The translations under genes and the position numbers were made by a program. From SZUA-430 sp041477875 (GTDB lineage: Bacteria > Pseudomonadota > Alphaproteobacteria > Micropepsales > Micropepsaceae): a DNA stretch of 64,000 nucleotides. This document shows, piece by piece, positions 54,316 through 62,403 of the stretch (position 1 is the stretch's first letter; the number at the start of each line of letters is the position of its first letter). A model generated the notes under the pieces. That model saw only the letters and a list, made by a program, of their open reading frames with translations. It searched no databases and was not told the DNA's origin. The stretch covers positions 1 to 64,000 of the forward strand of contig JBGOVA010000001.1 of the NCBI GenBank assembly GCA_041477875.1, written 5' to 3'.

Positions 54316-57000
54316 ATGGCAACACACCAAAGCCTCTACAGCTACATTTGGCAGCATTCGCGCCGCGATCAGCTGGTCATTCTTGCGATCGCGTTGGCCG
54401 CGCAGCCCTTCTATTTTCTGACGCTGACCCTGCCCAAGCTCATCATCAACGGCCCGATCCAAGGCAAGGGCTTCGAAACACCCGCCGCCACGCAAAATTT
54501 CATGCGCTTCGTGATCGGCTTTCCGGAGGCGGCCGCAGGCTGGTTCGGCCACCAATGGGTGATCCTTCAGGGCATCCCGCTCGATCGCACGAGCTACCTT
54601 TTCGCGCTCAGCTTCGCCTTCTTGGGCCTCGTCGGCTTCAACGGCTTCCTGAAATTCCTCGTCAACACCATGAAGGGCCGCTTGGGTGAGCGCCTGCTCC
54701 GGCGCCTGCGCTACGAGCTGATCGACCGCGTCTTGCGCTTCCCGCCCGCGCATTTGCGCAAGGCGAAGCAGGCCGAAATCGCCTCGATGGTGAAGGACGA
54801 GGTTGAGCCCCTCGGCGGCTTCACCGGCGATTCCATTGTCTGGCCCGTCTTTCTCGCCGGCCAAGCGCTGACGGCGCTGATCTTCATCCTCGTCCAAAGC
54901 TTTTGGCTGGGGCTAGTCTCCGCTGTCGTGGTGGTGGGACAGGCAACCGTCATCCCCCGCCTGCGCCGTCCGATCCTCCAGCTCGGCAAGCTCCGCCAAA
55001 TTCAAGCGCGCGAACTCGCCGGCCGCGTCGGCGAGATCGTCGACGGCGGCCACGACATCCGCGTGCACGGCACGTCGAACTGGGAACGCGCCGACATCGT
55101 GCGACGCCTGGGCCGCATCTTCGACATCCGCTTCGAAATCTATCAGCGCAAGTACTTCGTCAAATCGCTGAACAATTTCATGGCGCAAACGACGCCGTTC
55201 ATTTTCTACGCGGTGGGCGGCTACTTCGTCATCACCGGTCAGCTCGACGTCGGTCAGCTCGTCGCCGTCATCGTCGCCTACAAGGACCTACCGGGCCCGA
55301 TCAAGGAACTCATCGACTGGGACCTGCAGCGCCAAGACGTTCAGATCAAGTACGATCAGGTGATGGACCAGTTTCATCCCGACGGCATCGCGTCGCCGGA
55401 GATGCAAGCCCCCATCGTCGAACGCCCGGCCCTCGGGCGTCCGATCGAACTGAAGAACGTGACCGCGATCGACGACGCGGGCTTCACGCTGCTCGAAGAC
55501 GTCGACTTGACCTTGCAGCTCGATCAATCGGTTGCGGTCGTCGGTCCTTCCGGTTGCGGCAAGGAAGCGCTGGGTCTCTTGTTCGCGCGCCAAATCACGC
55601 TGAAGAACGGCGTCGTCAAAGCGGGTGACGCCGACTTCACTGCGATGCCGGAAACGCTCGCCGGACGCCGCGTCGCCTACGCCGGCCCCGACGGCTACTT
55701 CTTCCCCGTCGACCTCCGGGAGAATCTGCTCTACGGCCTCAAGTTTGAACCGCGTCGCGGCGCGCCGACGGCAGGTGGCCTGCTTGAGGGCCGCATGCGC
55801 GAGGCGATCCGCGCCGGCAATCCCGAATTCGACGCCGACGCCGACTGGCTCGACTACGAAGCGCTGGGCACGAACGATCCCGCCGTCATCACCGACCGCA
55901 TCGTCGACGTTTTGACGGCCGTCGGGCTCGAGGCCGACGTCTATCAATTCGGCCTTCAATCGCGCTTGGATCCCAAGCTCAGTGGCAAGGCCACAGGGCG
56001 CATCGTCGAAGCGCGCCTCGCCCTTCACAAGCGCCTGGCCGCGCCCGACCTCATCCACTTGGTCGAGCGTTTCGACGCGACGTCCTACAACCGCAACGCT
56101 TCGATCGCGGAGAACATCCTGTTCGGCTCGAGCGCCGATCCGCTGATGCAGCCCCACAACCTGCCGAAGCTCGCGCACTTCCAGCGCGTCGTCGCGGAGG
56201 AAGGCCTCGAACAGCATCTGGTCGGGATGGGCGTGTCGATCGCCGAGACGATGCTCGAGCTGTTCCGCGACTTCGCGCCCGACCATCCCTTCTTCGACGA
56301 ATTCAGTTTCATCCCGGCGCACGAACTGCCCGCCTATCAGCAGATCATGAAGCGCGCCAAGACCGCGGGCCTCACCTACGCCGACCGCGCTCAGCTCTCG
56401 GTCTTGCCGCTGCGCTACGTCGAAGCGCGCCATCGCTTGGGGCTAATCACCGACGACATCCGCGAGCGCCTCCTCGCCGCGCGACGCACCTTCGCACAGA
56501 CATTGCCGCGCGACCTGGCCCCGCGCATCGCCTTCTACGAGGAGGGCGCCTACAACGCCGCCGCAAGCCTTCAAGACAACATTCTGCTCGGCCGCGTCTC
56601 GTACGGGGTCGCCCACGCGCATGAACGCGTGAACGGCCTGATGCGTGAAGTCCTCGACCAGCTCGACGTGCGCGACCTCATCATCGAAGCGGGCCTGGCC
56701 TTCAATTCGGGCTCTGGCGGCAAGCGCCTGACCCCGGCGCAGCGCCAAAAACTCGGTCTCGCCCGCGCATTGATCAAGGAGCCCGACCTCCTGGTCGTCA
56801 ACGGCGCGCTCGCCAATCTCGACGATCAGCAGAAGACCGACATCGTCGACCGCGTTCTCGCGCGTCGAAAGGGCCGCGCCACCTTGTGGGTGCTGACGAA
56901 GGACGACCTGGCGCCGCGCTTCGACCGCGTCCTGGTGTTCGAACACGGCCGTCTGGTCGCCGACAAGGCGCAAGGCGCGCTGCGCGAGGCGGCGCAATGA
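54316..57000 (+). CDS. ABC exporter-like protein with degenerate ATPase domain, 894 aa
   Basis: The N-terminal ~350 aa is an ABC exporter transmembrane domain (LVILAIALAAQPFYFLTLTL; RLLRRLRYELIDRVLRFP). The nucleotide domain has Walker A GPSGCGKEALG near residue 412. A long insertion then carries three Q-loop-like words, ENLLYGL (~470), ENILFGS (~600) and DNILLGR (~755). The signature region reads LTPAQRQKLGLARAL (~808). Walker B reads LLVVNGALANLD, with Asn-Gly where Asp-Glu is expected, and the switch His is missing (WVLTKDDL). ATP hydrolysis by the usual mechanism is doubtful. Start 54316 has a weak ribosome site. It is followed by a cyclic-nucleotide-binding gene. Confidence 0.85.
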   Translation: MATHQSLYSYIWQHSRRDQLVILAIALAAQPFYFLTLTLPKLIINGPIQGKGFETPAATQNFMRFVIGFPEAAAGWFGHQWVILQGIPLDRTSYLFALSFAFLGLVGFNGFLKFLVNTMKGRLGERLLRRLRYELIDRVLRFPPAHLRKAKQAEIASMVKDEVEPLGGFTGDSIVWPVFLAGQALTALIFILVQSFWLGLVSAVVVVGQATVIPRLRRPILQLGKLRQIQARELAGRVGEIVDGGHDIRVHGTSNWERADIVRRLGRIFDIRFEIYQRKYFVKSLNNFMAQTTPFIFYAVGGYFVITGQLDVGQLVAVIVAYKDLPGPIKELIDWDLQRQDVQIKYDQVMDQFHPDGIASPEMQAPIVERPALGRPIELKNVTAIDDAGFTLLEDVDLTLQLDQSVAVVGPSGCGKEALGLLFARQITLKNGVVKAGDADFTAMPETLAGRRVAYAGPDGYFFPVDLRENLLYGLKFEPRRGAPTAGGLLEGRMREAIRAGNPEFDADADWLDYEALGTNDPAVITDRIVDVLTAVGLEADVYQFGLQSRLDPKLSGKATGRIVEARLALHKRLAAPDLIHLVERFDATSYNRNASIAENILFGSSADPLMQPHNLPKLAHFQRVVAEEGLEQHLVGMGVSIAETMLELFRDFAPDHPFFDEFSFIPAHELPAYQQIMKRAKTAGLTYADRAQLSVLPLRYVEARHRLGLITDDIRERLLAARRTFAQTLPRDLAPRIAFYEEGAYNAAASLQDNILLGRVSYGVAHAHERVNGLMREVLDQLDVRDLIIEAGLAFNSGSGGKRLTPAQRQKLGLARALIKEPDLLVVNGALANLDDQQKTDIVDRVLARRKGRATLWVLTKDDLAPRFDRVLVFEHGRLVADKAQGALREAAQ

Positions 57001-57025
57001 GCGATCTGGGCATGGGGTGCACGCG

Positions 57026-57493
57026 ATGAGTATCCAGACCGAAGTCGAACTCCTGCGGCGCATTCCGCTCTTCGCGAGCATCGACACTTCGCGCCTGAAG
57101 CTGCTCGCCTTCACGAGCGAGCGCCTGGCCTTCGACGCCGGCGCGGTCCTCTTTCGCGAGGGCGACCGCGGCGATTCGGCGTTTCTTCTTCTGAAGGGCA
57201 GCGTCGACGTTGCCGTCGCCTCGCCCAGCGGCCCGGTGATCGTCGCAACGCTCGCGCAGAACACGATCGTCGGCGAGATGGCGTTGCTCTGCGAGATGCC
57301 GCGCACCGCGACGGTCACCGCCAAGGAACCGCTCGACACGCTCAGGATCAAGAAGGACCTGTTCTTCCAGCTCTTGCGCGACCTGCCGCAAATGACGCTG
57401 GAAATCATGCGCGAGCTTGCCGTGCGCCTGCACAACGCCAACAAGGAAGTCTCCGCCGCCCACGCGAAACTCCGCGCCGCGGGGCTCGAGTGA
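57026..57493 (+). CDS. cyclic nucleotide-binding domain protein, 155 aa
   Basis: A stand-alone CRP-type sensory domain without a DNA-binding helix-turn-helix. It shows LLRRIPLFASIDTSRLKLLAF, FREGDRGDSAFLLLKGSVDV, and the phosphate-binding cassette VGEMALLCEMPRTATVTA with the Gly-Glu and Arg-Thr-Ala residues of cNMP binders. It begins 25 bp after the ABC gene. The likely role is to sense a nucleotide and control the ABC protein or to act as a scaffold; this is inference. Confidence 0.9.
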   Translation: MSIQTEVELLRRIPLFASIDTSRLKLLAFTSERLAFDAGAVLFREGDRGDSAFLLLKGSVDVAVASPSGPVIVATLAQNTIVGEMALLCEMPRTATVTAKEPLDTLRIKKDLFFQLLRDLPQMTLEIMRELAVRLHNANKEVSAAHAKLRAAGLE

Positions 57494-57494
57494 C

Positions 57495-57941
57495 ATGGCG
57501 CTCGACCGCGACAAGCCCGAGCAATACCCGCCCAACATCCAAGCCGTCCTGAAACGCCCCGCGCCGGGCTCGGCCGTGCTGGGCCAACACATCTTGGAGG
57601 TCGACATGGCGGCAGGCGGCGTGCGCGTCGCTTACGACACGACGGAGACCCTCGCGAACCGCTACGGCGCGATCCACGGCGGCATGACCGCCGCGATGCT
57701 CGACGACGTGACCTCGCTGGCGGCAGGGCTCACGATCGAATGGGGTCAAATCACCCCGACGCTCGAAATGAAAGTCAGCTATATCGCCCAAGGCAAACCG
57801 GGCGCCCGCATCCTCGCCGAAGCCCGCACCATCCGCCGCGGCGGCACCGTGATGTTCCTCGAAGCCGACCTGAAGGACGAAGAAGGGAAACTGATCGCCA
57901 CCGCCTCATCGACGGTGATGATCGCGCAACTGAAACGCTGA
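57495..57941 (+). CDS. PaaI family hotdog thioesterase
   Basis: A 148-aa hotdog-fold protein. The characteristic YGAIHGGMTAAMLDDVTSLAA at about residues 56-76 contains the HGG-x-x-A-x-x-D catalytic pattern of PaaI thioesterases. GQITPTLEMKVSYIAQGKPG follows. It begins 1 bp after the cyclic-nucleotide-binding gene stop, the third gene of the module. It probably cleaves an acyl-CoA; whether its substrate relates to the ABC protein is unknown. Its stop abuts the convergent PNPOx-like gene. Confidence 0.9.
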   Translation: MALDRDKPEQYPPNIQAVLKRPAPGSAVLGQHILEVDMAAGGVRVAYDTTETLANRYGAIHGGMTAAMLDDVTSLAAGLTIEWGQITPTLEMKVSYIAQGKPGARILAEARTIRRGGTVMFLEADLKDEEGKLIATASSTVMIAQLKR

Positions 57942-58889
57942 CTATGTTTCCGCGAACTGCGGCGCCTGGCTCAAGAAATCCCAACGCAACGCGACCGCGT
58001 CCTGCAGCAGCACGCCTTCGTCCAGTTCGAATTTAACCAGGCGTTGCGCGCCGCGCCACTGAGAGTCTTCGCGATCCCAGTCCCACAAGACTTCCGCGCG
58101 GCCTGTCAGCTGCAGGACGTCGCCGGTCTGGAAATCGACGAACAGCAAGCCGCAACGCGGATCGGCAACGAGATTGCCCAACGTGTTGAAGAAGAAATTC
58201 CCGCGATAGTCCGGCCAGGTTAGCGTTTGCTCATCGACGATCCGCACGAAACCCGGCCGCCCGCCGCGATGGGAAATGTCGACACCGTTGCGCCAGTCGT
58301 TGGGCTCGCCGCGATGCTGGCTCGCGACGAAAAACGTGTCGGCGCCGGCGACGATCGCGCCAGCGTCATCGTCCATCGCGGTGAGCCGCTTCGGCGGAGC
58401 GACGATAGCGCGCTGGTCGCGAAGGTGAAATTGCCGCGCCTGAATGTACTGCGGGCAATTGCCGAAGCTCTGATCGACATGGATCGCGAATCCATCTGCC
58501 GTCAGTTCGACCTTGCCGTTCACGCGATTTCGCCGCCGCGTGTGAAATTCGAGTCCAAGTGCGCCGACCGCGGCGCCATCGCGCAAATTCTCCTTCAACG
58601 GATCACCGGCCAACGGCCGCGCGGTCACATCGAGCCGCTTCGGATCGGGCGACTGCAAAAACCCCGGCCGCCCGACGAGCACCGAGGCCCAAGGCCTCTG
58701 GCTCGCATCCGAGCTGCCCACGAAAAATGTCGGAAGTTGCGTGAAGAACGCGCGGTGCTGATCCGGCATGAATCGCCGGATTAAGTTGCGGCCGGACGCT
58801 TCGGAACGCTCGCGCACGCCCACCCGCGCCTGCATTTCACATTCGCCTGCGTGATAGGGCGAACCGCCTTCAGCGTCTTTATCGTCCAC
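57942..58889 (-). CDS. pyridoxamine 5'-phosphate oxidase-like flavin-binding protein
   Basis: A 315-aa protein with two split-barrel parts. The N-terminal part includes FFTQLPTFFVGSSDASQRPWASVLVG and the second part DTFFVASQHRGEPNDWRNGVDISHRGGRPGFV, LTWPDYRGNFFFNTLGNL and GLLFVDFQTGDVLQLTGRAEV, typical of the PNPOx-like family that binds FMN, FAD or F420. It is larger than PdxH and lacks its substrate-binding C-terminus, so it is not pyridoxine oxidase proper. Start 58889 is the only clear one. Confidence 0.85.
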   Translation of the reverse strand: MDDKDAEGGSPYHAGECEMQARVGVRERSEASGRNLIRRFMPDQHRAFFTQLPTFFVGSSDASQRPWASVLVGRPGFLQSPDPKRLDVTARPLAGDPLKENLRDGAAVGALGLEFHTRRRNRVNGKVELTADGFAIHVDQSFGNCPQYIQARQFHLRDQRAIVAPPKRLTAMDDDAGAIVAGADTFFVASQHRGEPNDWRNGVDISHRGGRPGFVRIVDEQTLTWPDYRGNFFFNTLGNLVADPRCGLLFVDFQTGDVLQLTGRAEVLWDWDREDSQWRGAQRLVKFELDEGVLLQDAVALRWDFLSQAPQFAET

Positions 58890-58955
58890 CTGAACACCGC
58901 AATGTCGTCGATGCCAATGTCGGCGGCGGTGTTCGAATCTTCAAGCGGCTAGGGC

Positions 58956-59765
58956 TCAGCTCTCGATCTCTGCGATCACCGGCACGTGATCCGACGGCCG
59001 TTTCCAACTTCGCGCGCCCTTCAAGATTTCGTGCTTGCTGACCGCACCCTTCAGCGCCGGGCTCACCCAGACATGATCGAGCCGCCGCCCGCGGTCGGAC
59101 GCTTTCCAATCCTGATTGCGATAGCTCCACCAGCTGAAAATCTTCTGCTCTTTCGGCACGAACGACCGCGTCACATCGATCCAATCGTGCGCGGCATAGA
59201 CTCGCGCCAGGCGCTCGGTCTCGGGCGGCGTATGGCTGACGACGTTCAGAAGCTGCTTGTGGCTCCACACGTCATGCTCGAGCGGCGCGACGTTGAGATC
59301 ACCCACGACCACTCGCCGCGCCGTGCGCCTTGATTTCATCTTCGCGAAGTAGTGCTCCATCTCGTCGAGGAACTGGAGCTTGTGCGCGAACTTCGCGTTC
59401 TCGTCCGGATCGGGAACATCGCCGCCCGCCGGCACATAGAAATTGTGCACCTCGATTTCGTCGGGCAGTGTCACGCTCAGGTGCCGCGCGTCGCCCTTCT
59501 CGCAAAACCCTTTCGCTTCGACCTTGTCGAAGGGCAGGCGCGAGAGGATGGCGACGCCGTGATAACCCTTCTGCCCGTTGATCGCGACGTGCTCGAACCC
59601 GAGCTTCCGAATCGCTTTGTGCGGAAACTGCGCGTCCGCGACTTTCGTCTCCTGCAGGCACAGCACGTCGATCCGCTGCTCGCGGGCAAGCCTGGCGACG
59701 ATGCCGATGCGCAGGCGAACGGAGTTGATGTTCCAAGTGGCCAGTCGGATGGGGGGCATGGGCAT
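58956..59765 (-). CDS. xth: exodeoxyribonuclease III
   Basis: A 269-aa EEP-superfamily AP endonuclease/3'-5' exonuclease. Landmarks are LATWNINSVRLRI, CLQETKV (metal Glu) near residue 37, a GDLNVAPLEHDVWS strand (Asp-Asn), SDRGRRLDHVWVSPAL and the terminal PSDHVPVIAEIES with the catalytic Asp-His. It acts in base-excision repair; endonuclease III is encoded 2 kb away. ATG 59759 is an equally possible start. Confidence 0.93.
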   Translation of the reverse strand: MPMPPIRLATWNINSVRLRIGIVARLAREQRIDVLCLQETKVADAQFPHKAIRKLGFEHVAINGQKGYHGVAILSRLPFDKVEAKGFCEKGDARHLSVTLPDEIEVHNFYVPAGGDVPDPDENAKFAHKLQFLDEMEHYFAKMKSRRTARRVVVGDLNVAPLEHDVWSHKQLLNVVSHTPPETERLARVYAAHDWIDVTRSFVPKEQKIFSWWSYRNQDWKASDRGRRLDHVWVSPALKGAVSKHEILKGARSWKRPSDHVPVIAEIES

Positions 59766-59800
59766 CGGTTAACGTGTGCGGCCCGCGCGGTGCAACTTAG

Positions 59801-59955
59801 AAATGAAAAGACCCCCGGCTGTGCGTCCAGCCGAGGGTCAAAACGCGCTTTAACGCGCCACGCGTCAGGAGGGGATTTTCTGACGCTTAGACAGGCGATT
59901 ACTGGTCCCGCTAGCGGGGGGGGCAACGCGAAACCAGCGTGTTACCGACTGTCTG
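59801..59955 (-). ncRNA. candidate small RNA with anti-Shine-Dalgarno hairpin loop
   Basis: The transcript would start near 59955 from the promoter at 59962-59990 and end at the hairpin/T-tract at 59801-59839, about 150 nt. Predicted elements 5' to 3' are: AGACAG (59954-59949) pairing with CTGTCT (59894-59889) around an inner CTGGT/ACCAG pair and a CCCGCTAGCGGG hairpin; then a perfect 7-bp hairpin GCGTCAG/CTGACGC whose 11-nt loop AAAATCCCCTC presents a C-rich anti-Shine-Dalgarno sequence; then a GCGC/GCGC element and the terminator. No reading frame is present. It is not 6S, SRP or RNase P RNA by motif. Confidence 0.65.
59810..59839 (-). terminator. intrinsic terminator of the small RNA candidate
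   Basis: GACCCtCGGCTG and CAGCCGgGGGTC pair over 12 positions with one mismatch around a 6-nt loop. On the minus strand the stem is followed directly by TTTTCATTTCT (59809-59799). It could also end read-through from the upstream aminotransferase. Confidence 0.85.
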
Positions 59956-59961
59956 AGAATC

Positions 59962-59990
59962 ACTATATGCGCCGATGCCACAGCGAGCAA
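59962..59990 (-). promoter_or_regulatory. sigma70-type promoter of the small RNA candidate
   Basis: On the minus strand TTGCTC (59990-59985) and TATAGT (59967-59962) are separated by exactly 17 bp, preceded by an A8 tract (minus strand, 59999-59992). Nothing codes downstream on this strand before the terminator, which implies a non-coding transcript. Confidence 0.7.
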
Positions 59991-60085
59991 CTTTTTTTTC
60001 AGGTCTTACACAATGTTAATGACTATGGCTCCCGAGACACACCCATTTTTCGATTCGTGGGGAACAAGCCACGAGTGTCTGCAAC

Positions 60086-61474
60086 TCAGCCTGTGGATAG
60101 ACCGAGGTCGTGCGCGGTCAGGTCGAAACACTTGCGCGCGAGCCTGACGATTTCGTCGACCTCGTCTCTCTTAATGGTCAACGGCGGCGCCAAAACCATC
60201 GTGTCGCGAATCGCCCGCATGACGAGTCCGTTCGCGAAGCAGTGATTCCGGCACTGAGTCCCGACGTCGATGTCGCGCGGGAAGAAGGTGCGATTGGTTT
60301 TGTCCTTCACCAACTCGATCGCGCCGAGCAGGCCTATGCCCCGCACCTCGCCGACCAACGGATGAGTCGTTAGCTCGCGAATCTTCGCCTGGAAGTAGGG
60401 GCCGATGTCGTCGTGCACGCGATCGACGAGTTTCTCGCGCTCGATGATCTCCAGATTCTTGAGCGACACCGCGCAGGCGACCGGATGGCCCGACCAGGTG
60501 AAGCCGTGCACCAGCTCCTCGTTCGCGGTCGCGATGGCCTCACCGACCCGCGGTCCGAGCGCGATCGCCGAGATCGGCTGGTAGCCCGACGAGATACCCT
60601 TGGCCAACGTCGTGATGTCGGGGCTGATGCCGAAGGTCTGGGCCCCGAACCAGTTTCCCGTACGGCCGAAGCCGGTAATCACCTCGTCGAGGTGCAGCAG
60701 CACGTCGTATTTCTTGCAGATGCGCTGGATCTCCGGCCAATAACTGTCGGGCGGAAACATGAGGCCCCCCGCACCGTGCACTGGCTCGGCCGAGAACGAG
60801 GCCACCCGATCCGGCCCCAACTCGAGAATCTTCTCCTCAAGCTTGCGCGCGACCTCAAGCCCGTACTCGTTCGGGTCTTTGTCGCCCCCGAACCCGTACC
60901 AATAGACGGTCGGCACCTTCTCGAATCCCGGCAGCGGCAGGTCCCATTGCGGATGCATTGGGGTAATGCCGGACAGCGACGCTGCCGCCATCGTCACGCC
61001 GTGGTAGGCGTACTCGCGCGAGATATGAATCTTCTTCTGCTTCTTGCCCTGCAGGTTCCAGTAGTAGCGGATGAGCTTGAGCGCGGTGTCGTTCGCCTCC
61101 GACCCCGAATTGGCGAAGAGGATACGGTCCATGCCTCCCGGCAAAAGGCTCGCGATCTTGGCCGCAAGCTCCGTCGCGTACGGGTGGGTCGTCTGGAAGA
61201 AGGCGTTGTAGTAGGGCAGCTGCTTCATCGCCTCGTAAGCGGCTTCGGCCAGCTCCGTGCGCCCATATCCGACATTCACGCACCACAAGCCCGACATCCC
61301 GTCGATCAGCCGGTTGCCGTCGGAGTCCCAAAGATAGATGCCGTCCGCGCGCGTGATGACGCGCACGCCTTTTTTGTTCAGAGCCCGGGTCTCGGTGAAC
61401 GGATGAATGTGGTGGGCGGCGTCAAGCGCCTGCCAATGCTTGGTCTGATTGTGCGTTGCGGCTTTGGTGGACAT
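60086..61474 (-). CDS. class III PLP-dependent aminotransferase (omega-transaminase type)
   Basis: A 462-aa fold-type I aminotransferase. It shows SGLWCVNVGYGR, FANSGSEANDTALKL, the EPVHGAGGLMFPPDSYW region, DEVITGFGRTGNWFG (PLP Asp) and TLAKGISSGYQPISA with the Schiff-base Lys near residue 290. The sequence type is that of putrescine/beta-alanine:pyruvate transaminases (SpuC-like). The exact amine substrate is not determined. The 3' end is followed by the small RNA region rather than directly by exonuclease III. Confidence 0.93.
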   Translation of the reverse strand: MSTKAATHNQTKHWQALDAAHHIHPFTETRALNKKGVRVITRADGIYLWDSDGNRLIDGMSGLWCVNVGYGRTELAEAAYEAMKQLPYYNAFFQTTHPYATELAAKIASLLPGGMDRILFANSGSEANDTALKLIRYYWNLQGKKQKKIHISREYAYHGVTMAAASLSGITPMHPQWDLPLPGFEKVPTVYWYGFGGDKDPNEYGLEVARKLEEKILELGPDRVASFSAEPVHGAGGLMFPPDSYWPEIQRICKKYDVLLHLDEVITGFGRTGNWFGAQTFGISPDITTLAKGISSGYQPISAIALGPRVGEAIATANEELVHGFTWSGHPVACAVSLKNLEIIEREKLVDRVHDDIGPYFQAKIRELTTHPLVGEVRGIGLLGAIELVKDKTNRTFFPRDIDVGTQCRNHCFANGLVMRAIRDTMVLAPPLTIKRDEVDEIVRLARKCFDLTAHDLGLSTG

Positions 61475-61554
61475 GGGATTTTGCTCTCTGGAGAAGTGGC
61501 TCGGATGAACGGCTGAGCAGGCAAGGACATCGTCCTCGCGTTAGAGAGCGCGGC

Positions 61555-61611
61555 TCAAGGGTTGTAACCCATCCGGGCGCAGAGAATGAGCAGCAGGTCT
61601 TTGCAGGTCAT
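61555..61611 (-). CDS. possible 18-aa leader peptide upstream of the aminotransferase
   Basis: A short frame from ATG 61611 to TGA reads MTCKDLLLILCARMGYNP, 81 bp upstream of the aminotransferase start on the same strand. The composition is peptide-like, but no Shine-Dalgarno precedes it and it lies in the divergent control region with nth. It is a low-confidence call, included because of the position. Confidence 0.2.
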   Translation of the reverse strand: MTCKDLLLILCARMGYNP

Positions 61612-61652
61612 GGGCAATCGTAACAAAGCGGGGACAATCCCGCCAGCGGCGC

Positions 61653-62327
61653 TTGGCACATGGCCAGACCTTTGCCACTGATCCCAGTGTGCTGAAACGC
61701 GACAAAATCGAAGCCGTCTTCGAGCGGCTCGCCGCCGCGACCCCCGCGCCTAAGGGGGAGCTCGAGCACATCAACCCCTACACGCTCCTGGTCGCGGTGG
61801 TCCTCTCGGCCCAGGCGACGGACAAGGGCGTCAACAAAGCGACCGAGCCCCTCTTCAAGATCGTCAAGACGCCCGCCGAAATGGTCAAGCTCGGCGAAGC
61901 CAAGCTCACCGGCTACATCAAGACGATCGGCCTCTACCGCGGCAAAGCCAAGAACGTCATCGCCCTCTCGAAAATCCTGATCGAAAAGCACGACGGCAAA
62001 GTCCCCCACGACCGCGACGCGCTCGAAGCCCTCCCCGGCGTCGGCCGCAAGACGGCAAGCGTGGTCCTGAACATCGCCTTCGGCGAGCACACGATCGCCG
62101 TCGACACGCACGTCTTCCGCGTCGCCAACCGCCTGGGCCTGTCGAAAGGCAAAACCCCGCGCGAGGTCGAGGACGACCTTGAGCGAATCGTCCCCGCCCG
62201 CTTCAAGCAGCACGCCCACCACTGGCTGATCCTGCACGGCCGCTATATCTGCGTGGCCCGCAAACCGAAATGCCCCGAATGCGTGGTGCGCGAGCTCTGC
62301 CCCTTCAAGGCGAAAACAAAGTCTTGA
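61653..62327 (+). CDS. nth: endonuclease III
   Basis: A 224-aa base-excision repair glycosylase/AP lyase. It carries PYTLLVAVVLSAQATDKGVNKAT, the helix-hairpin-helix LPGVGRKTASVVLNIAFG with catalytic Lys near residue 130 and Asp in TIAVDTHVFRVANRLGL. The four-Cys iron-sulfur cluster loop is CVARKPKCPECVVRELC. The start is uncertain: TTG 61653 is used here, and GTG 61689 would give 212 aa. No ATG is in frame at the right place. Confidence 0.93.
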   Translation: MAHGQTFATDPSVLKRDKIEAVFERLAAATPAPKGELEHINPYTLLVAVVLSAQATDKGVNKATEPLFKIVKTPAEMVKLGEAKLTGYIKTIGLYRGKAKNVIALSKILIEKHDGKVPHDRDALEALPGVGRKTASVVLNIAFGEHTIAVDTHVFRVANRLGLSKGKTPREVEDDLERIVPARFKQHAHHWLILHGRYICVARKPKCPECVVRELCPFKAKTKS

Positions 62328-62403
62328 GCGGCCCCGCCCGGTTGCCGCACCGTGCGCCCGCCCGCGAAAGGCGCTAGCACTATCCCGTCTTGAGGGGATA
62401 CGC

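Noticed and set aside
59801..59955. 6S RNA
   Set aside because: A 6S RNA needs one long closing stem between its two ends around a central bubble. Here the 5' end pairs about 60 nt inward and a separate terminator follows.
60091..60101. Second DnaA-box-like word (TGTGGATAG)
   Set aside because: It has one mismatch, is isolated, and lies inside the end of the aminotransferase gene; chance is the simplest explanation.
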